From assembly GCA_039796575.1 (NCBI GenBank), contig JBDKJP010000060.1:1-64000 (forward strand): a DNA stretch of 64,000 bases, read 5' to 3'. Source of the DNA: UBA668 sp039796575 (GTDB taxonomy: Bacteria > Actinomycetota > Acidimicrobiia > Acidimicrobiales > Ilumatobacteraceae). The notes under the pieces are model-generated. The model was not told the DNA's origin. It did no database searches and saw only the letters and a list, made by a program, of their open reading frames with translations. The translations under genes and the position numbers were made by a program. Below, one piece after another: positions 25,894-34,269 of the stretch. The first letter of the stretch is position 1. Every line of letters begins with the position of its first letter.

Positions 25894-27468
25894 ATGGCAC
25901 GAATTCTGGTCACCGAGGAGATCGCCGAGGGTGGGCTCGACCGCCTGCGCGCAGCCGGCCACGAGGTGGTCGTGGAGCTCGACCTCTCCCGTCTGCTCGA
26001 CGTGGTGCAGGGGGCGCACGCGCTCATCATCCGCTCCGCCACGCAGGTCACCGCCGAGGTGCTCGAGGCGGGCAGCGAGCTCGTGGTGGTGGGTCGTGCC
26101 GGCATCGGGCTCGACAACGTCGACGTCGAGGCGGCGACCCGTCGTGGCGTGATGGTGGTCAACGCACCACAGAGCAACATCGTCTCGGCCGCCGAGCACA
26201 CGATGGCGCTCATCCTCAGCCAGGCCCGCAACGTGCCGCAGGCGCACGCCGCACTGAAGGCCGGCCGCTGGGAGCGTGCCCGCTGGGAGGGCGTGGAACT
26301 GGCCGACAAGACTCTCGCGGTCATCGGCCTCGGTCGCATCGGCAAGCTGGTCGCCGATCGCGCCAAGGCGTTCGGGATGCGCCTCGTCGCGTACGACCCG
26401 TTCGTGTCGGCCGAGCGTGCCCGCACCATGGGCGTCGAGCTGATGTCGCTCGACCAGGCGGTGTCGGAGGCCGACTTCCTCACCGTGCACCTGCCGAAGA
26501 CCAAGGAGACCACCGGTCTCATCAACCGCGATCTGCTGTTGAAGGCGAAGCCGTCGCTGCGTGTCATCAACGTGGCCCGCGGTGGCATCGTCGACGAGCA
26601 GTCGCTGGCCGACTGCGTGCGCGACGGCATCATCGCCGGCGCGGCGGTCGACGTGTTCGCCACCGAGCCCACCACGGCGTCGCCGCTGTTCGAGCCCGAC
26701 AGCATCGTGGTCACCCCGCACCTCGGCGCCAGCACGCGTGAGGCACAGGACAAGGCCGGCGACACCATCGCCGACATGGTGCTGCTCGCGCTGGCGGGCG
26801 ACTTCGTGCCGTTCGCCGTCAACGTCGACGCAGCCGAGGCCAACGAGACGCTGCGTCCGTTCCTGCCACTCGCCGAGAGCCTCGGTCGTCTGTTCGCCTC
26901 GCTCGCTGCCGACGCGCTGCCCGGCACCGACCGGCACAGCATCGAGGTCTGCACCGAGGGCGACATCGCCGGGTACGACACGCGCATCCTCAGCCTCGCG
27001 GCGCTGAAGGGCTACTTCTCGGCCATCACCGACGAGCAGGTCACGTTCGTCAACGCGCCGCAGCTCGCCCAGGCGGCGGGCCTCGAGGTGCGCGACGTGA
27101 ACTGCGCCACCAGCGCCGACTTCGTCAACCTGCTCACGCTCCGGGGTGCGGGGCACAGCATCTCGGGCACGCTCGTCGGTCGCCGCAGCGACCAGCGCAT
27201 CGTGATGATCGACGACCACCACTTCGACGTGCCGCCGGCCGATCACATGCTGATGGTGAAGAACGACGACCGCCCCGGCGTCATCGGCACCGTGGGCACG
27301 TTGCTCGGCAACGCCGGCGTCAACATCGACGACATGGACGTGGGTCGTGCCGCCCAGCCGGGCACCGCGGTCATGCTCATCGCGCCCAGCGCGGCGGTGC
27401 CGGCCGCGGTGATCGACGAGCTGCGTGGCTCGCCGGGCATCCTCTCCGTGGTGCAGCTCGCGGGCTGA
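25894..27468 (+). CDS. serA: D-3-phosphoglycerate dehydrogenase
   Basis: This 524-residue enzyme oxidises 3-phosphoglycerate in the first step of serine synthesis. It is the long type found in actinobacteria. Parts in order: substrate domain (GRAGIGLDNVDVEAATRRGV), nucleotide domain with GLGRIGKLVADRAKAFG, VARGGIVDE and the HLGAST catalytic-His region, an intervening ASB domain, and a C-terminal ACT domain (about residues 450-524, MLMVKNDDRPGVIGTVGTLL) for serine feedback. It starts with ATG 25894 and is monocistronic between the divergent SCP2 gene and the convergent DUF3237 gene. Confidence 0.95.
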   Translation: MARILVTEEIAEGGLDRLRAAGHEVVVELDLSRLLDVVQGAHALIIRSATQVTAEVLEAGSELVVVGRAGIGLDNVDVEAATRRGVMVVNAPQSNIVSAAEHTMALILSQARNVPQAHAALKAGRWERARWEGVELADKTLAVIGLGRIGKLVADRAKAFGMRLVAYDPFVSAERARTMGVELMSLDQAVSEADFLTVHLPKTKETTGLINRDLLLKAKPSLRVINVARGGIVDEQSLADCVRDGIIAGAAVDVFATEPTTASPLFEPDSIVVTPHLGASTREAQDKAGDTIADMVLLALAGDFVPFAVNVDAAEANETLRPFLPLAESLGRLFASLAADALPGTDRHSIEVCTEGDIAGYDTRILSLAALKGYFSAITDEQVTFVNAPQLAQAAGLEVRDVNCATSADFVNLLTLRGAGHSISGTLVGRRSDQRIVMIDDHHFDVPPADHMLMVKNDDRPGVIGTVGTLLGNAGVNIDDMDVGRAAQPGTAVMLIAPSAAVPAAVIDELRGSPGILSVVQLAG

Positions 27469-27475
27469 GGCCCGG

Positions 27476-27883
27476 TCAGCCCACCGCGTACACGGTGATG
27501 ACGATGGCGCCGCCGTCGTCGCGGGCCGCGCCCACGAACACCGTCTCGGTGAGCCAGCGGTGGGCGGGCGCATCGGTGCGGAACACGGGTGTGGTGAAGA
27601 AGTACGCACCATCGTCGCGGTAGACGCCGCGGTTGACGACGTCGATGAGCGCGCCGTCGTCGGCCTGCAACAGGTAGCGGGCCTCCACCTCGGTGACCGT
27701 GCCGCGGGTGACGGCCCAGTCGGCGCCGAGGCCGGTGACGGTGCCCGTGAGACGTGGGCCGGTGACGGTGCCGCCGACGATGGGGTACACCTCGAGCACC
27801 TCGTCGGGCCCGCGGCCGACGTGCTGCGGCGGGGTGACCTCGGCGCGGATCTCGAACGCGAGCGTGAGGGCCGGTGTGCTCAT
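27476..27883 (-). CDS. DUF3237 family protein
   Basis: This 135-residue protein matches the DUF3237 pattern: an opening strand with EIRAEV, the segment GGTVTGPRLTGTVTG with ADWAVTRGTV following, then EVEARYLLQADDGALIDVVNRGVY, and a final strand pair. Members form a small beta-barrel of unknown function. The ATG at 27883 overlaps the pyrF stop (ATGA). No link to pyrimidine synthesis is evident from the sequence. Confidence 0.82.
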   Translation of the reverse strand: MSTPALTLAFEIRAEVTPPQHVGRGPDEVLEVYPIVGGTVTGPRLTGTVTGLGADWAVTRGTVTEVEARYLLQADDGALIDVVNRGVYRDDGAYFFTTPVFRTDAPAHRWLTETVFVGAARDDGGAIVITVYAVG

Positions 27884-28689
27884 CGCGGTGCGTGCGATCG
27901 GATGGCGTCGCGGGTGGCGACGGCCTCGGCCCGTGCGGCGTCGGCGAAGTCGGCGGCCTTCGACGCGTAGAGGATGGCGCGCGACGAGTTGATGACCATG
28001 CCCTGGTTGGCGCTGTCGCAGCCTGCCTCGACGGTGGCCTGCACGTCGCCGCCCTGCGCCCCCACACCGGGCACCAGCAGCGGCAGGTCGCCCACGATGG
28101 CCCGCACCTGGCGCAGCTCGTCGGGGTAGGTGGCGCCGACCACGAGGCCGCAGTCGCCGATGGCGTTCCACTCGGTGGCCACCCGGCGCGCGACGTGCTG
28201 ATAGAGCGGCGCACCCTCGCTGAGCAACGACTGGAAGTCGCCGCTGCCCGGGTTGCTGGTGCGGCACAGCACGAACACGCCACCGTCGGGGTGGCGCAGG
28301 AACGGCTCGACCGAGTCGCTGCCGAGGTACGGGTTCACGGTGACGACGTGGGCGCCGTACCGGTCGAACGCCTCGTGCGCGTACTGCTCGGCGGTGCTGC
28401 CGATGTCGCCGCGCTTCGCGTCGAGCACGAGCAGCGCATGCGGGTGCTGGTCGCGGATGTGGGCGCAGAGCCGTTCGAGCTCGGCCTCGGCGCCGACGGC
28501 GGCGAAGTAGGCGATCTGCGGCTTGAACGCGCACACCACGTCGGCGGTGGCGTCGACGATGGCGGTGCAGAAGTCGAGCACCGAGCCGTGCACCACCTCG
28601 GGGAAGCGGCTCGGGTCGGGGTCGAGCCCCACGCAGAGCATCGAGCCGGTGGTCGTCCAGGCGCGCCGGAGATGGTGGTGGAAGGCCAT
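27880..28689 (-). CDS. pyrF: Orotidine 5'-phosphate decarboxylase (type 2)
   Basis: This 269-residue TIM-barrel enzyme decarboxylates OMP to UMP. The group-2 signatures are clear: LCVGLDPDPSRFP near the N-terminus, FKPQIAYFAAVG, the catalytic DAKRGDIGSTAEQYA loop with its Lys and two Asp, and VPGVGAQGGD binding the phosphate. The start is ATG 28689. It lies 10 nt after the stop of the ferric-reductase-like gene, so the operon from the secreted proteins may extend into pyrF and DUF3237. Confidence 0.93.
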   Translation of the reverse strand: MAFHHHLRRAWTTTGSMLCVGLDPDPSRFPEVVHGSVLDFCTAIVDATADVVCAFKPQIAYFAAVGAEAELERLCAHIRDQHPHALLVLDAKRGDIGSTAEQYAHEAFDRYGAHVVTVNPYLGSDSVEPFLRHPDGGVFVLCRTSNPGSGDFQSLLSEGAPLYQHVARRVATEWNAIGDCGLVVGATYPDELRQVRAIVGDLPLLVPGVGAQGGDVQATVEAGCDSANQGMVINSSRAILYASKAADFADAARAEAVATRDAIRSHAPR

Positions 28690-28699
28690 GCGGCCGACT

Positions 28700-29299
28700 C
28701 TAGCCAGCGGCCTCGGCGGCGGCCGCTGCCTCGGCCTTCGCCGCGGCCTGGGCCTTGTGCTTGCGCGGCGTGTACGTGAGGGCGCGGAACAGGCTGAGGC
28801 CGAAGACGAGCTCGATGATGAGCAACGCCGCCCACTGCACGAGCTTGTTCGACCGATCGGCACCCGACTGGAAGCCGTGCACGGTGCCGACCACGAACAG
28901 CGGGTAGGCGAGCAGGTGCACGCCGTGCCAGATCTTGCGCGGCATCCGCCGCATCAGCAGGCTCGTGATCTGGATGGCGACGAGGAGGTAGAACGCGACG
29001 ATGCCCCATGCCGTGGCACCCGGCCGCCAGTCGGTGCCCATCGGGACGAACAGCTCCTTGAGCCCGAAGTGCACGAAGTTGTCGGCCACGAGGCCGAGGA
29101 GGTGCACCACGGTGAACACGACGGCGAGCAGGCCGAGGTAGCGGTGCAGGTCGAGCAGCCACGCGGGGATGCCGCGCCGACGCAGGAGCCGACTGGAGAG
29201 GGTGATGCCCCACACGATGCTGGCTGCCACCATCACCCACGCGATGAGGCCACTGGCCCTGCTGACGTACCACGCCAGCTTCTCTGTCACGGCGATCAC
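28700..29299 (-). CDS. Ferric reductase-like transmembrane (haem-binding) protein
   Basis: This protein of about 199 residues has six transmembrane helices. Conserved His residues occur in LDLHRYLGLLAVVFTVVHLLG and in IWHGVHLLAYPLFVVGTVHGF, the four-His arrangement that ligates two b-type haems in ferric-reductase and MsrQ/YedZ domains. The C-terminus is Ala/Lys/Glu rich and probably cytoplasmic. The GTG at 29299 overlaps the ApbE gene stop (GTGA). It likely passes electrons across the membrane to a flavoprotein partner modified by ApbE. Confidence 0.82.
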   Translation of the reverse strand: MIAVTEKLAWYVSRASGLIAWVMVAASIVWGITLSSRLLRRRGIPAWLLDLHRYLGLLAVVFTVVHLLGLVADNFVHFGLKELFVPMGTDWRPGATAWGIVAFYLLVAIQITSLLMRRMPRKIWHGVHLLAYPLFVVGTVHGFQSGADRSNKLVQWAALLIIELVFGLSLFRALTYTPRKHKAQAAAKAEAAAAAEAAG

Positions 29300-30210
29300 G
29301 CCGCGAAACCTACTCTCACCACTCCCTCGTCGGTGATGATCCAGCCGTCGACGCCGAAGCTGTCGAGCAGCTGTGCACCCACGGCGCTGCCGGCCACGAC
29401 GACCGCCTTCGCGAGCGCCTCGGCGCGAGCGGCGCTGAGTGCGGCCACGGCCACGGCCACGACGTCGGTCTCCGACGGTGCGCCGGTGGCGGGGTCGATC
29501 AGATGGTGCGCCGTGGTGCCGTCGCTGCGCTGCCAACGGCGCATGCGCGGGGTGCTCATCACGAGGCCGCCCGACCCGAGCCGGTACCAGTCGAAGGGCT
29601 GGTCGGTGTCGGGATGGTGCAGCGGCACGTCCCACCCGTCGTACGGGGTGTCGCCGGCGACGGCGATGTCGCCACCCATGCACACGTAGGCGCCGTTGGC
29701 CCCCATGCGCAGCAGGTCGGCGGCGAGGATGTCGGCGGCGAGGCCCTTGCCGATGCCGCCGAGGTCGATGCGCAACCCGGGGGCGAGGCGCACGGCCTCG
29801 TCCTCGGCGCGCAGCTCCAGTCCGGCGAGGCCGGGTGCCGGGTCGCAGTACGACGGGGCGGGGCCTCGCTGGTCGATCTCGCGGAAGGTGCGGTCGTAGC
29901 CCCACCGCTCGAGTGCGGTGCGGATCGACGGGTCGAACCGGCCCTCGGTCTCGTCGTGCAGGCGGGCGCACCACCGCAATGCCACGAACAGGTCGTGGCT
30001 CACCCGCACCCATTCGGCCGGGCGGGCGTGCAGGCGGTTGAGTTCGCTGTCGGGGAGGAATCGTGACCACGCACGCTCGAGCTCGCGCAGCCGCTCGAAC
30101 GCCTGCGGCGTGAGCGAGGCGGGGCCGTCGAACATCAGCTCGGCGGTGGTGCCCATGAGCGACACCGCGCTGCGGTGCCAGGTTCGCTGTTCGAGAAGGG
30201 CGAGGTTCAT
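29296..30210 (-). CDS. apbE: FAD:protein FMN transferase (ApbE)
   Basis: This protein of about 304 residues attaches FMN covalently to Thr/Ser of extracytoplasmic electron-transfer proteins. Family features include MGTTAELMF near the start, RFDPSIRTALERWGY, LRIDLGGIGKGLAADILA, GDIAVAG, and HHLIDPATGAP with the catalytic region. No obvious signal peptide is seen, so it may act inside or use another route. ATG 30210 overlaps the upstream stop (ATGA); ATG 30216 is an alternative. The target protein is not obvious because no FMN-binding domain gene is adjacent. Confidence 0.88.
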   Translation of the reverse strand: MNLALLEQRTWHRSAVSLMGTTAELMFDGPASLTPQAFERLRELERAWSRFLPDSELNRLHARPAEWVRVSHDLFVALRWCARLHDETEGRFDPSIRTALERWGYDRTFREIDQRGPAPSYCDPAPGLAGLELRAEDEAVRLAPGLRIDLGGIGKGLAADILAADLLRMGANGAYVCMGGDIAVAGDTPYDGWDVPLHHPDTDQPFDWYRLGSGGLVMSTPRMRRWQRSDGTTAHHLIDPATGAPSETDVVAVAVAALSAARAEALAKAVVVAGSAVGAQLLDSFGVDGWIITDEGVVRVGFAA

Positions 30211-31181
30211 CCGCATTTGCTCCCTGTGCAGGCCGGGGCCGTGGTGGTGGTTGCCTTGACGGTGGTGGGCGGGGGCGGAGGTGGCGGTGCCGCCGTGGTC
30301 ACCGGGGCGGGCGCCGTGGTGGCCGGCGCCGGTGCCAGCGTGGTGGCGGGCGCCGGGGCGGGCGTCACGGACTTCGGGGCGGTGGTGGCGGGTGCCGGAG
30401 CCGGGGTGCTCTTGCCGCCGCCGGCCGGTGCCGGAGCGGGTGCCGGTGCCGGGGCGGGCGTCGGTGCGCCGGGCACCACGAGCACGGTGGGCGCCGGGGC
30501 GCCGGGCACCGTGGTGGTGTCGAGCGGCAGCGTCTCGCCGGGCACGGTGGCGACGGTCGTGTCGGCCACACCGGCCACGTTCGACGGGGGTGCGACCGGG
30601 TTGCCGTTCTCGTCGACGTAGATCGTGCGCTCCACCGTGCGGACGACCACCGAGGTGTCGGGCGAGGCGGTGTTCGACTCGTCGGCCGCGTGCTGATCGG
30701 CCTGGGCGAGTGCGGTGATGGTGCCGAGGAAGCCTGACGTGGCGAGACCCGTCGCGATCACTCGACCTGCAGCGGCAGCGTGGCGCCGGCGGCTCTTCGT
30801 GACCGGCAGGTTCGTGGTGCGGTCGACCACTGCCACGACCGGCACGGCCGAGGTGGCCTGCACGGCCGCCGCGTTCATCGGCACGGTGGACGACGCCACA
30901 CTGGCCGACGCCGCTGCCGCACTGGTGGCCTGTGCCACGGTGATGGCGATCGGCTGCGTGTACCGCACCGGCTGGTAGTTGGCGGGCGGCGCCCACGCGG
31001 CAGGGTCCTGCTGGACGCGTCGCGGCGGGACCGGCGCGGCCTGCGGGGGAGCGGCGGCGACCTGCGGTGCCGCGGCCGGCGCGGCCTGCGGCGCGGGGGC
31101 GGGGGCCTTGGCGGTGCCACCGCGTCGCTGGGCGAGCCGAGCGACGCGGGCAGCCTGCTCTGGGTCGAGCTCAGTCGTCAC
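30207..31181 (-). CDS. Pro/Ala/Thr-rich protein with one transmembrane helix, uncharacterised
   Basis: This low-complexity protein of about 324 residues has a charged N-terminus (ELDPEQAARVARLAQRRG), a cytoplasmic Pro/Ala-rich segment, one transmembrane helix around residues 135-157 after a basic KSRRRH cluster, and a long external Pro/Ala/Thr tail ending CTGSKCG. A short ordered piece RTIYVDENGNPV lies outside the membrane. I do not recognise the family. It lies between another secreted Thr/Pro-rich protein and apbE with overlapping ends, so it belongs to the same electron-transfer operon. GTG 31181 is preferred; ATG 31196 is possible. Confidence 0.6.
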   Translation of the reverse strand: MTTELDPEQAARVARLAQRRGGTAKAPAPAPQAAPAAAPQVAAAPPQAAPVPPRRVQQDPAAWAPPANYQPVRYTQPIAITVAQATSAAAASASVASSTVPMNAAAVQATSAVPVVAVVDRTTNLPVTKSRRRHAAAAGRVIATGLATSGFLGTITALAQADQHAADESNTASPDTSVVVRTVERTIYVDENGNPVAPPSNVAGVADTTVATVPGETLPLDTTTVPGAPAPTVLVVPGAPTPAPAPAPAPAPAGGGKSTPAPAPATTAPKSVTPAPAPATTLAPAPATTAPAPVTTAAPPPPPPPTTVKATTTTAPACTGSKCG

Positions 31182-31725
31182 AGTTCCACACTCCATTGAG
31201 TTCGAGTTGGGCGTCCTTGCAGTTCGCCGGCTTCGGAGGGATCGGCTTGTCGGCAGGCCAGTCGGCGGGCACGCCTCGCGGCCGCACCGTCGTGGTCGTC
31301 ACGACCGGCTTCGCGGTCGTCGTGGTGGCCTTCGCCGTCGTGGTGGGCGCGGCGGTGACGGGCACCTGCACCACCGTGACCACCGGGCGCGACGTGGTCG
31401 GCGCCAGGGTGGTGGCGGGTGTGGCCGGCCGCGGGGCCGGGGTGGCCGGAGTGGGCGTGGCCACCTGCGTCGGCGCGGCCGGCACGGGGACCTCGAGCAG
31501 CACCGTGGGAATCGTGGTGCCGCCCGGCAGCGTCGTCGACGACGATCGGACCACCACCACCCGCTGGATCTCCTGGACCTCGGTGATCACGTCCACTTCG
31601 GCCGGGGCCTGCGCGCTCGCCATCCCGAGGATGTTCGAGCCGCCCACGGCAGCGAAGCAGATCGTGCCGAGGCCGAGCGTTCCGGCGGTCGCTCCTGCGG
31701 CTGCCAGTGCGATCCGTCGTTCCAT
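31171..31725 (-). CDS. Secreted Thr/Pro-rich protein, uncharacterised
   Basis: This 184-residue protein has a basic start and a hydrophobic segment (RRIALAAAGATAGTLGLGTI, residues 3-22), continuing to an alanine-rich stretch that may be a signal peptide cleavage site near ASAQA. Next come a Val-rich strand region and a Thr/Pro/Ala-rich tail, ending with two Cys (residues 169 and 182). I do not recognise the family. It heads the operon with the second low-complexity protein, apbE and the ferric-reductase-like gene. A hairpin upstream can cover its ribosome-binding site. Confidence 0.62.
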   Translation of the reverse strand: MERRIALAAAGATAGTLGLGTICFAAVGGSNILGMASAQAPAEVDVITEVQEIQRVVVVRSSSTTLPGGTTIPTVLLEVPVPAAPTQVATPTPATPAPRPATPATTLAPTTSRPVVTVVQVPVTAAPTTTAKATTTTAKPVVTTTTVRPRGVPADWPADKPIPPKPANCKDAQLELNGVWNCDD

Positions 31726-31734
31726 GTCTCACCC

Positions 31735-31764
31735 GCCTTCTGCATCAGCAACTTCGCAGAAGGC
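31735..31764 (-). promoter_or_regulatory. Hairpin covering the ribosome-binding site of the Thr/Pro-rich gene
   Basis: On the minus strand GCCTTCTGC and GCAGAAGGC form a perfect 9-bp stem with a 12-nt loop. The downstream arm contains AGAAGG, the likely Shine-Dalgarno, 10 nt before ATG 31725. Translation control by RNA folding is possible; this is inference from the sequence alone. Confidence 0.4.
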
Positions 31765-31830
31765 ATCGGTCGTAGGACCCCCGCTCTCAACCCAAGGAAC
31801 GGTAAAGAAACGTCGAAATCTGTGGCGGTG

Positions 31831-32022
31831 TCAGCCCTCGACGGTGATGGCGGCGGTGGGGCACATGTCGGCCGCCGTCTGCACCTTGTCGCGCAGCTCC
31901 TCGCCGGGCTCCTCCTGGAGCACGTACAGGTAGCCGTCCTTGCGCACCTCGAACACCTCGGGGCACACCTGCATGCAGGCACCGGTGCTCGCGCACACGT
32001 CGTAGTCGACACTCACCTTCAT
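31831..32022 (-). CDS. Single-cluster [3Fe-4S] ferredoxin
   Basis: This 63-residue ferredoxin has Cys at positions 10, 16, 20 and 54. The first motif is C-x5-C-x3-C-P, with Thr at position 13 where a [4Fe-4S] ferredoxin has its extra Cys, so three ligands plus C54's neighbourhood indicate a [3Fe-4S] cluster. Such ferredoxins usually feed cytochromes P450 in actinobacteria, but no P450 gene lies in this window. The start is ATG 32022 with AGGAGAAC upstream. It follows the small anchored protein gene on the same strand after a 28-nt gap. Confidence 0.88.
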   Translation of the reverse strand: MKVSVDYDVCASTGACMQVCPEVFEVRKDGYLYVLQEEPGEELRDKVQTAADMCPTAAITVEG

Positions 32023-32050
32023 TGCTGTTCTCCTGGTCGTTCGCGTGACG

Positions 32051-32404
32051 TCACGCCTTGGCGAGACGGTAGCCGTCGGCCTCGGCGTCCGCCGCAGTGG
32101 CGTAGCACCGCTCGGGCACCGTGCGATCGTAGAAGCGGCCGCCGGGCACGTGCGCGATGCCGCTGCGGGCGTTCACCTTCACCGGGTACCCGTCGGGGCA
32201 CGCACCGTCGACCGGTGGCACCCATGTGGCCTTCTGTGTCGGTGTCGCCACGGGCGCGGCGACCACCGTGTCGGGGGCCGTGTCGGGGGTGGTGTCGGGG
32301 GCGCTGGCGGGGGCGCTGGCGGGGCCTCGGCGACGCAGCACGACCACCGCTGCCGACCCGGCAGCGACGGCGAGCACGAGGCACAGCGTTCGGCGGCGCA
32401 CCAT
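32051..32404 (-). CDS. Membrane-anchored protein with C-terminal sunset-type domain
   Basis: This 117-residue protein has an N-terminal basic and hydrophobic anchor (RRRTLCLVLAVAAGSAAVVV), a Pro/Ala/Thr linker, and a small C-terminal domain. The domain reads YPVKVNARSGIAHVPGGRFY followed by DRTVPERCYATAADAEADGYR, which resembles the sunset domain found on actinobacterial surface proteins and nucleases. Its function is unknown, perhaps binding the cell wall. The start is ATG 32404; the in-frame extension upstream overlaps the leuA 3' end and is not supported. Confidence 0.7.
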   Translation of the reverse strand: MVRRRTLCLVLAVAAGSAAVVVLRRRGPASAPASAPDTTPDTAPDTVVAAPVATPTQKATWVPPVDGACPDGYPVKVNARSGIAHVPGGRFYDRTVPERCYATAADAEADGYRLAKA

Positions 32405-32427
32405 GCGCCGATGGTACTTCCCTGGAC

Positions 32428-34134
32428 TCAGCCCTGGTGCCGCTCGTGGGCGTTGAGCACGGCGCGCAGCGCGGCGGTGATGGTGCTCGGGTCGGTGCCC
32501 ACGCCCCACTTCACCGCGCCACCGGCGACGCTGGTCTCGACGTACGCGACAGCCGTGGCCTGCGAGCCCTGACCCATCGCGTGCTCGGCGTAGTCGAGCA
32601 CGTCGATCGAGCTGCCGAGGCCGGCGTGGAGGGCGTGCACGAACGCATCGATGGGGCCGTTGCCCTCACCCATCACGGTGACGGCCTCGCCGTCGACCAC
32701 GAGCTGGGCCGTGATCGACGTGCTGCCGCTGGCGCTGTCGCTGCGCAGCTCGTGGCTGGTGAGCCGGAACCGCGGCGTCTCGGGCACGTACTCCGACTGG
32801 AAGGCCTCCCACATCACGATCGGGCTGATCTCGGTGCCCGTGTCCTCGGTGATGTGCTGGATGGTCTTCGAGAACTCGATCTGCAGGCGGCGCGGCAGGT
32901 CGAAGCCGTGCTCGGCCTTCATCACGTAGGCCACGCCACCCTTGCCGCTCTGGCTGTTGACACGGATGACCGCCTCGTAGCTGCGGCCGAGGTGCTTCGG
33001 GTCGAGCGGCAGGTACGGCACGCCCCACGTGGGGTAGTCGCCGCCGTTGGCGTCGGCGCTGCGGTTGAGCGCCTCGAACCCCTTCTTGATGGCGTCCTGG
33101 TGGCTGCCGCTGAACGCGGTGTAGACCAGGTCGCCGACCCACGGATGACGGGGGTGCACGGGCAGACGGTTGCAGTACTCGGCCACACGGCGCAGCGCGT
33201 CGATGTCGCTGATGTCGAGCTCGGGGTCGACGCCGTTGACGAACAGGTTGATGGCCAGGTTCACGATGTCGACGTTGCCGGTGCGCTCACCGTTGCCGAA
33301 CAGGGTGCCCTCGACGCGGTCGGCGCCGGCGAGCATGCCCATCTCGGCGGCGGCCGTACCGGTGCCGCGGTCGTTGTGCGGGTGCAGGCTGATGAGCACG
33401 CTGTCGCGGTTGCGGATGTGCCGGCCGAACCACTCGATGACGTCGCCGTACACGTTGGGCGTGTAGCACTCGACCGTGGCGGGCAGGTTCAGGATGAGCG
33501 GACGCTCGGGGGTGGGCTCGATGACGTCCATGACCGCGTGGCAGATCTCGATCGCGAACTCGGGCTCGGTGAGCGTGAAGCTCTCGGGCGAGTACTCGTA
33601 GCGGATGTCGGTGCCCGGCACCGTCTCCTCCAGCTTGCGGCACAGCTTGGCGCCGTTGACGGCGATGTCGATGATGCCCTGCTTGTCGAGGCCGAACACC
33701 ACCTCGCGCTGCAGCGGGTTGGTGGAGTTGTAGAAGTGCACGATGGCGCGCGGGGCACCCTGCAGGCACTCGTACGTGCGCTCGATGAGCTCCTGGCGAC
33801 ACTGGACCAGCACCTGGATGGTGACGTCGTCGGGGATGAGGTCCTCCTCGACCAGCTGGCGCACGAAGTCGAAGTCGGGCTGGCTGGCCGACGGGAAGCC
33901 GACCTCGATCTCCTTGAAGCCCATCTTCACCAGCGCGTCGAACATGCGCCGCTTGCGCTGCGGGTCCATCGGGTCGATGAGCGCCTGGTTGCCGTCACGC
34001 AGGTCGACGCTGCACCAGCGCGGGGCCTGCTCGACCACCCGGTTCGGCCAGGTGCGGTCGTGGAGCACCACGGGGAGGAACCGCTGGTACTTCTCGAACG
34101 GCATCTTCTTGGGGGTGACGGGCTGAGGAGGCAT
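32428..34134 (-). CDS. leuA: 2-isopropylmalate synthase
   Basis: This 568-residue enzyme condenses acetyl-CoA and 2-oxoisovalerate in the first committed step of leucine synthesis. It is the long actinobacterial type. The N-terminal barrel carries RWCSVDLRDGNQALIDPM, the metal-binding Asp region, and SLHPHNDRGTGTAAAEMG. After a linker comes the regulatory domain (about residues 440-568) that binds leucine. ATG 34134 is chosen because the upstream in-frame part runs back into the attenuator. It is controlled by the leucine attenuator at 34204-34340. Confidence 0.96.
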   Translation of the reverse strand: MPPQPVTPKKMPFEKYQRFLPVVLHDRTWPNRVVEQAPRWCSVDLRDGNQALIDPMDPQRKRRMFDALVKMGFKEIEVGFPSASQPDFDFVRQLVEEDLIPDDVTIQVLVQCRQELIERTYECLQGAPRAIVHFYNSTNPLQREVVFGLDKQGIIDIAVNGAKLCRKLEETVPGTDIRYEYSPESFTLTEPEFAIEICHAVMDVIEPTPERPLILNLPATVECYTPNVYGDVIEWFGRHIRNRDSVLISLHPHNDRGTGTAAAEMGMLAGADRVEGTLFGNGERTGNVDIVNLAINLFVNGVDPELDISDIDALRRVAEYCNRLPVHPRHPWVGDLVYTAFSGSHQDAIKKGFEALNRSADANGGDYPTWGVPYLPLDPKHLGRSYEAVIRVNSQSGKGGVAYVMKAEHGFDLPRRLQIEFSKTIQHITEDTGTEISPIVMWEAFQSEYVPETPRFRLTSHELRSDSASGSTSITAQLVVDGEAVTVMGEGNGPIDAFVHALHAGLGSSIDVLDYAEHAMGQGSQATAVAYVETSVAGGAVKWGVGTDPSTITAALRAVLNAHERHQG

Positions 34135-34203
34135 TCGGATCGTTCTTTCGCGTGAGTCGAGTGAGAGAGGAGAGAGGAGCGAGGGCAGTGTGATTCGGAC
34201 CGG

Positions 34204-34237
34204 AAAAAGCAAGAAGCCCCGGCCTTTCGGCAGGGGC
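34204..34237 (-). terminator. leuA attenuator terminator
   Basis: On the minus strand GCCCCTGCC-GAAA-GGCCGGGGC forms a GC-rich stem (34237-34216) with one mismatch and a GNRA-type tetraloop, followed by the T-rich stretch TTCTTGCTTTTTCC (34215-34202). It is an intrinsic terminator located 70 nt before the leuA start codon and downstream of the leucine leader peptide. Confidence 0.85.
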
Positions 34238-34240
34238 AGC

Positions 34241-34269
34241 GGGCAAGCGCGAGTATGCGGCGCTTGCCC
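34241..34269 (-). other. leuA leader pause/1:2 hairpin
   Basis: GGGCAAGCGC (34269-34260) and GCGCTTGCCC (34250-34241) on the minus strand form a perfect 10-bp stem with a 9-nt loop. The first arm begins at the last base of the leader-peptide stop codon, so a ribosome stalled on the Leu codons or resting at the stop would affect its folding, as in classical attenuators. Confidence 0.7.

Noticed and set aside
30979..34155. Open frame of more than 1000 codons on the plus strand opposite leuA and the secreted-protein genes
   Set aside because: It is antisense to clearly recognisable genes and its translation is Arg/Val/His-rich with no motif. High GC content leaves such frames open by chance.
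34135..34212. Longer leuA start at 34212
   Set aside because: The extension would begin in the attenuator terminator, and its translation has no family similarity; ATG 34134 matches the usual LeuA N-terminus.
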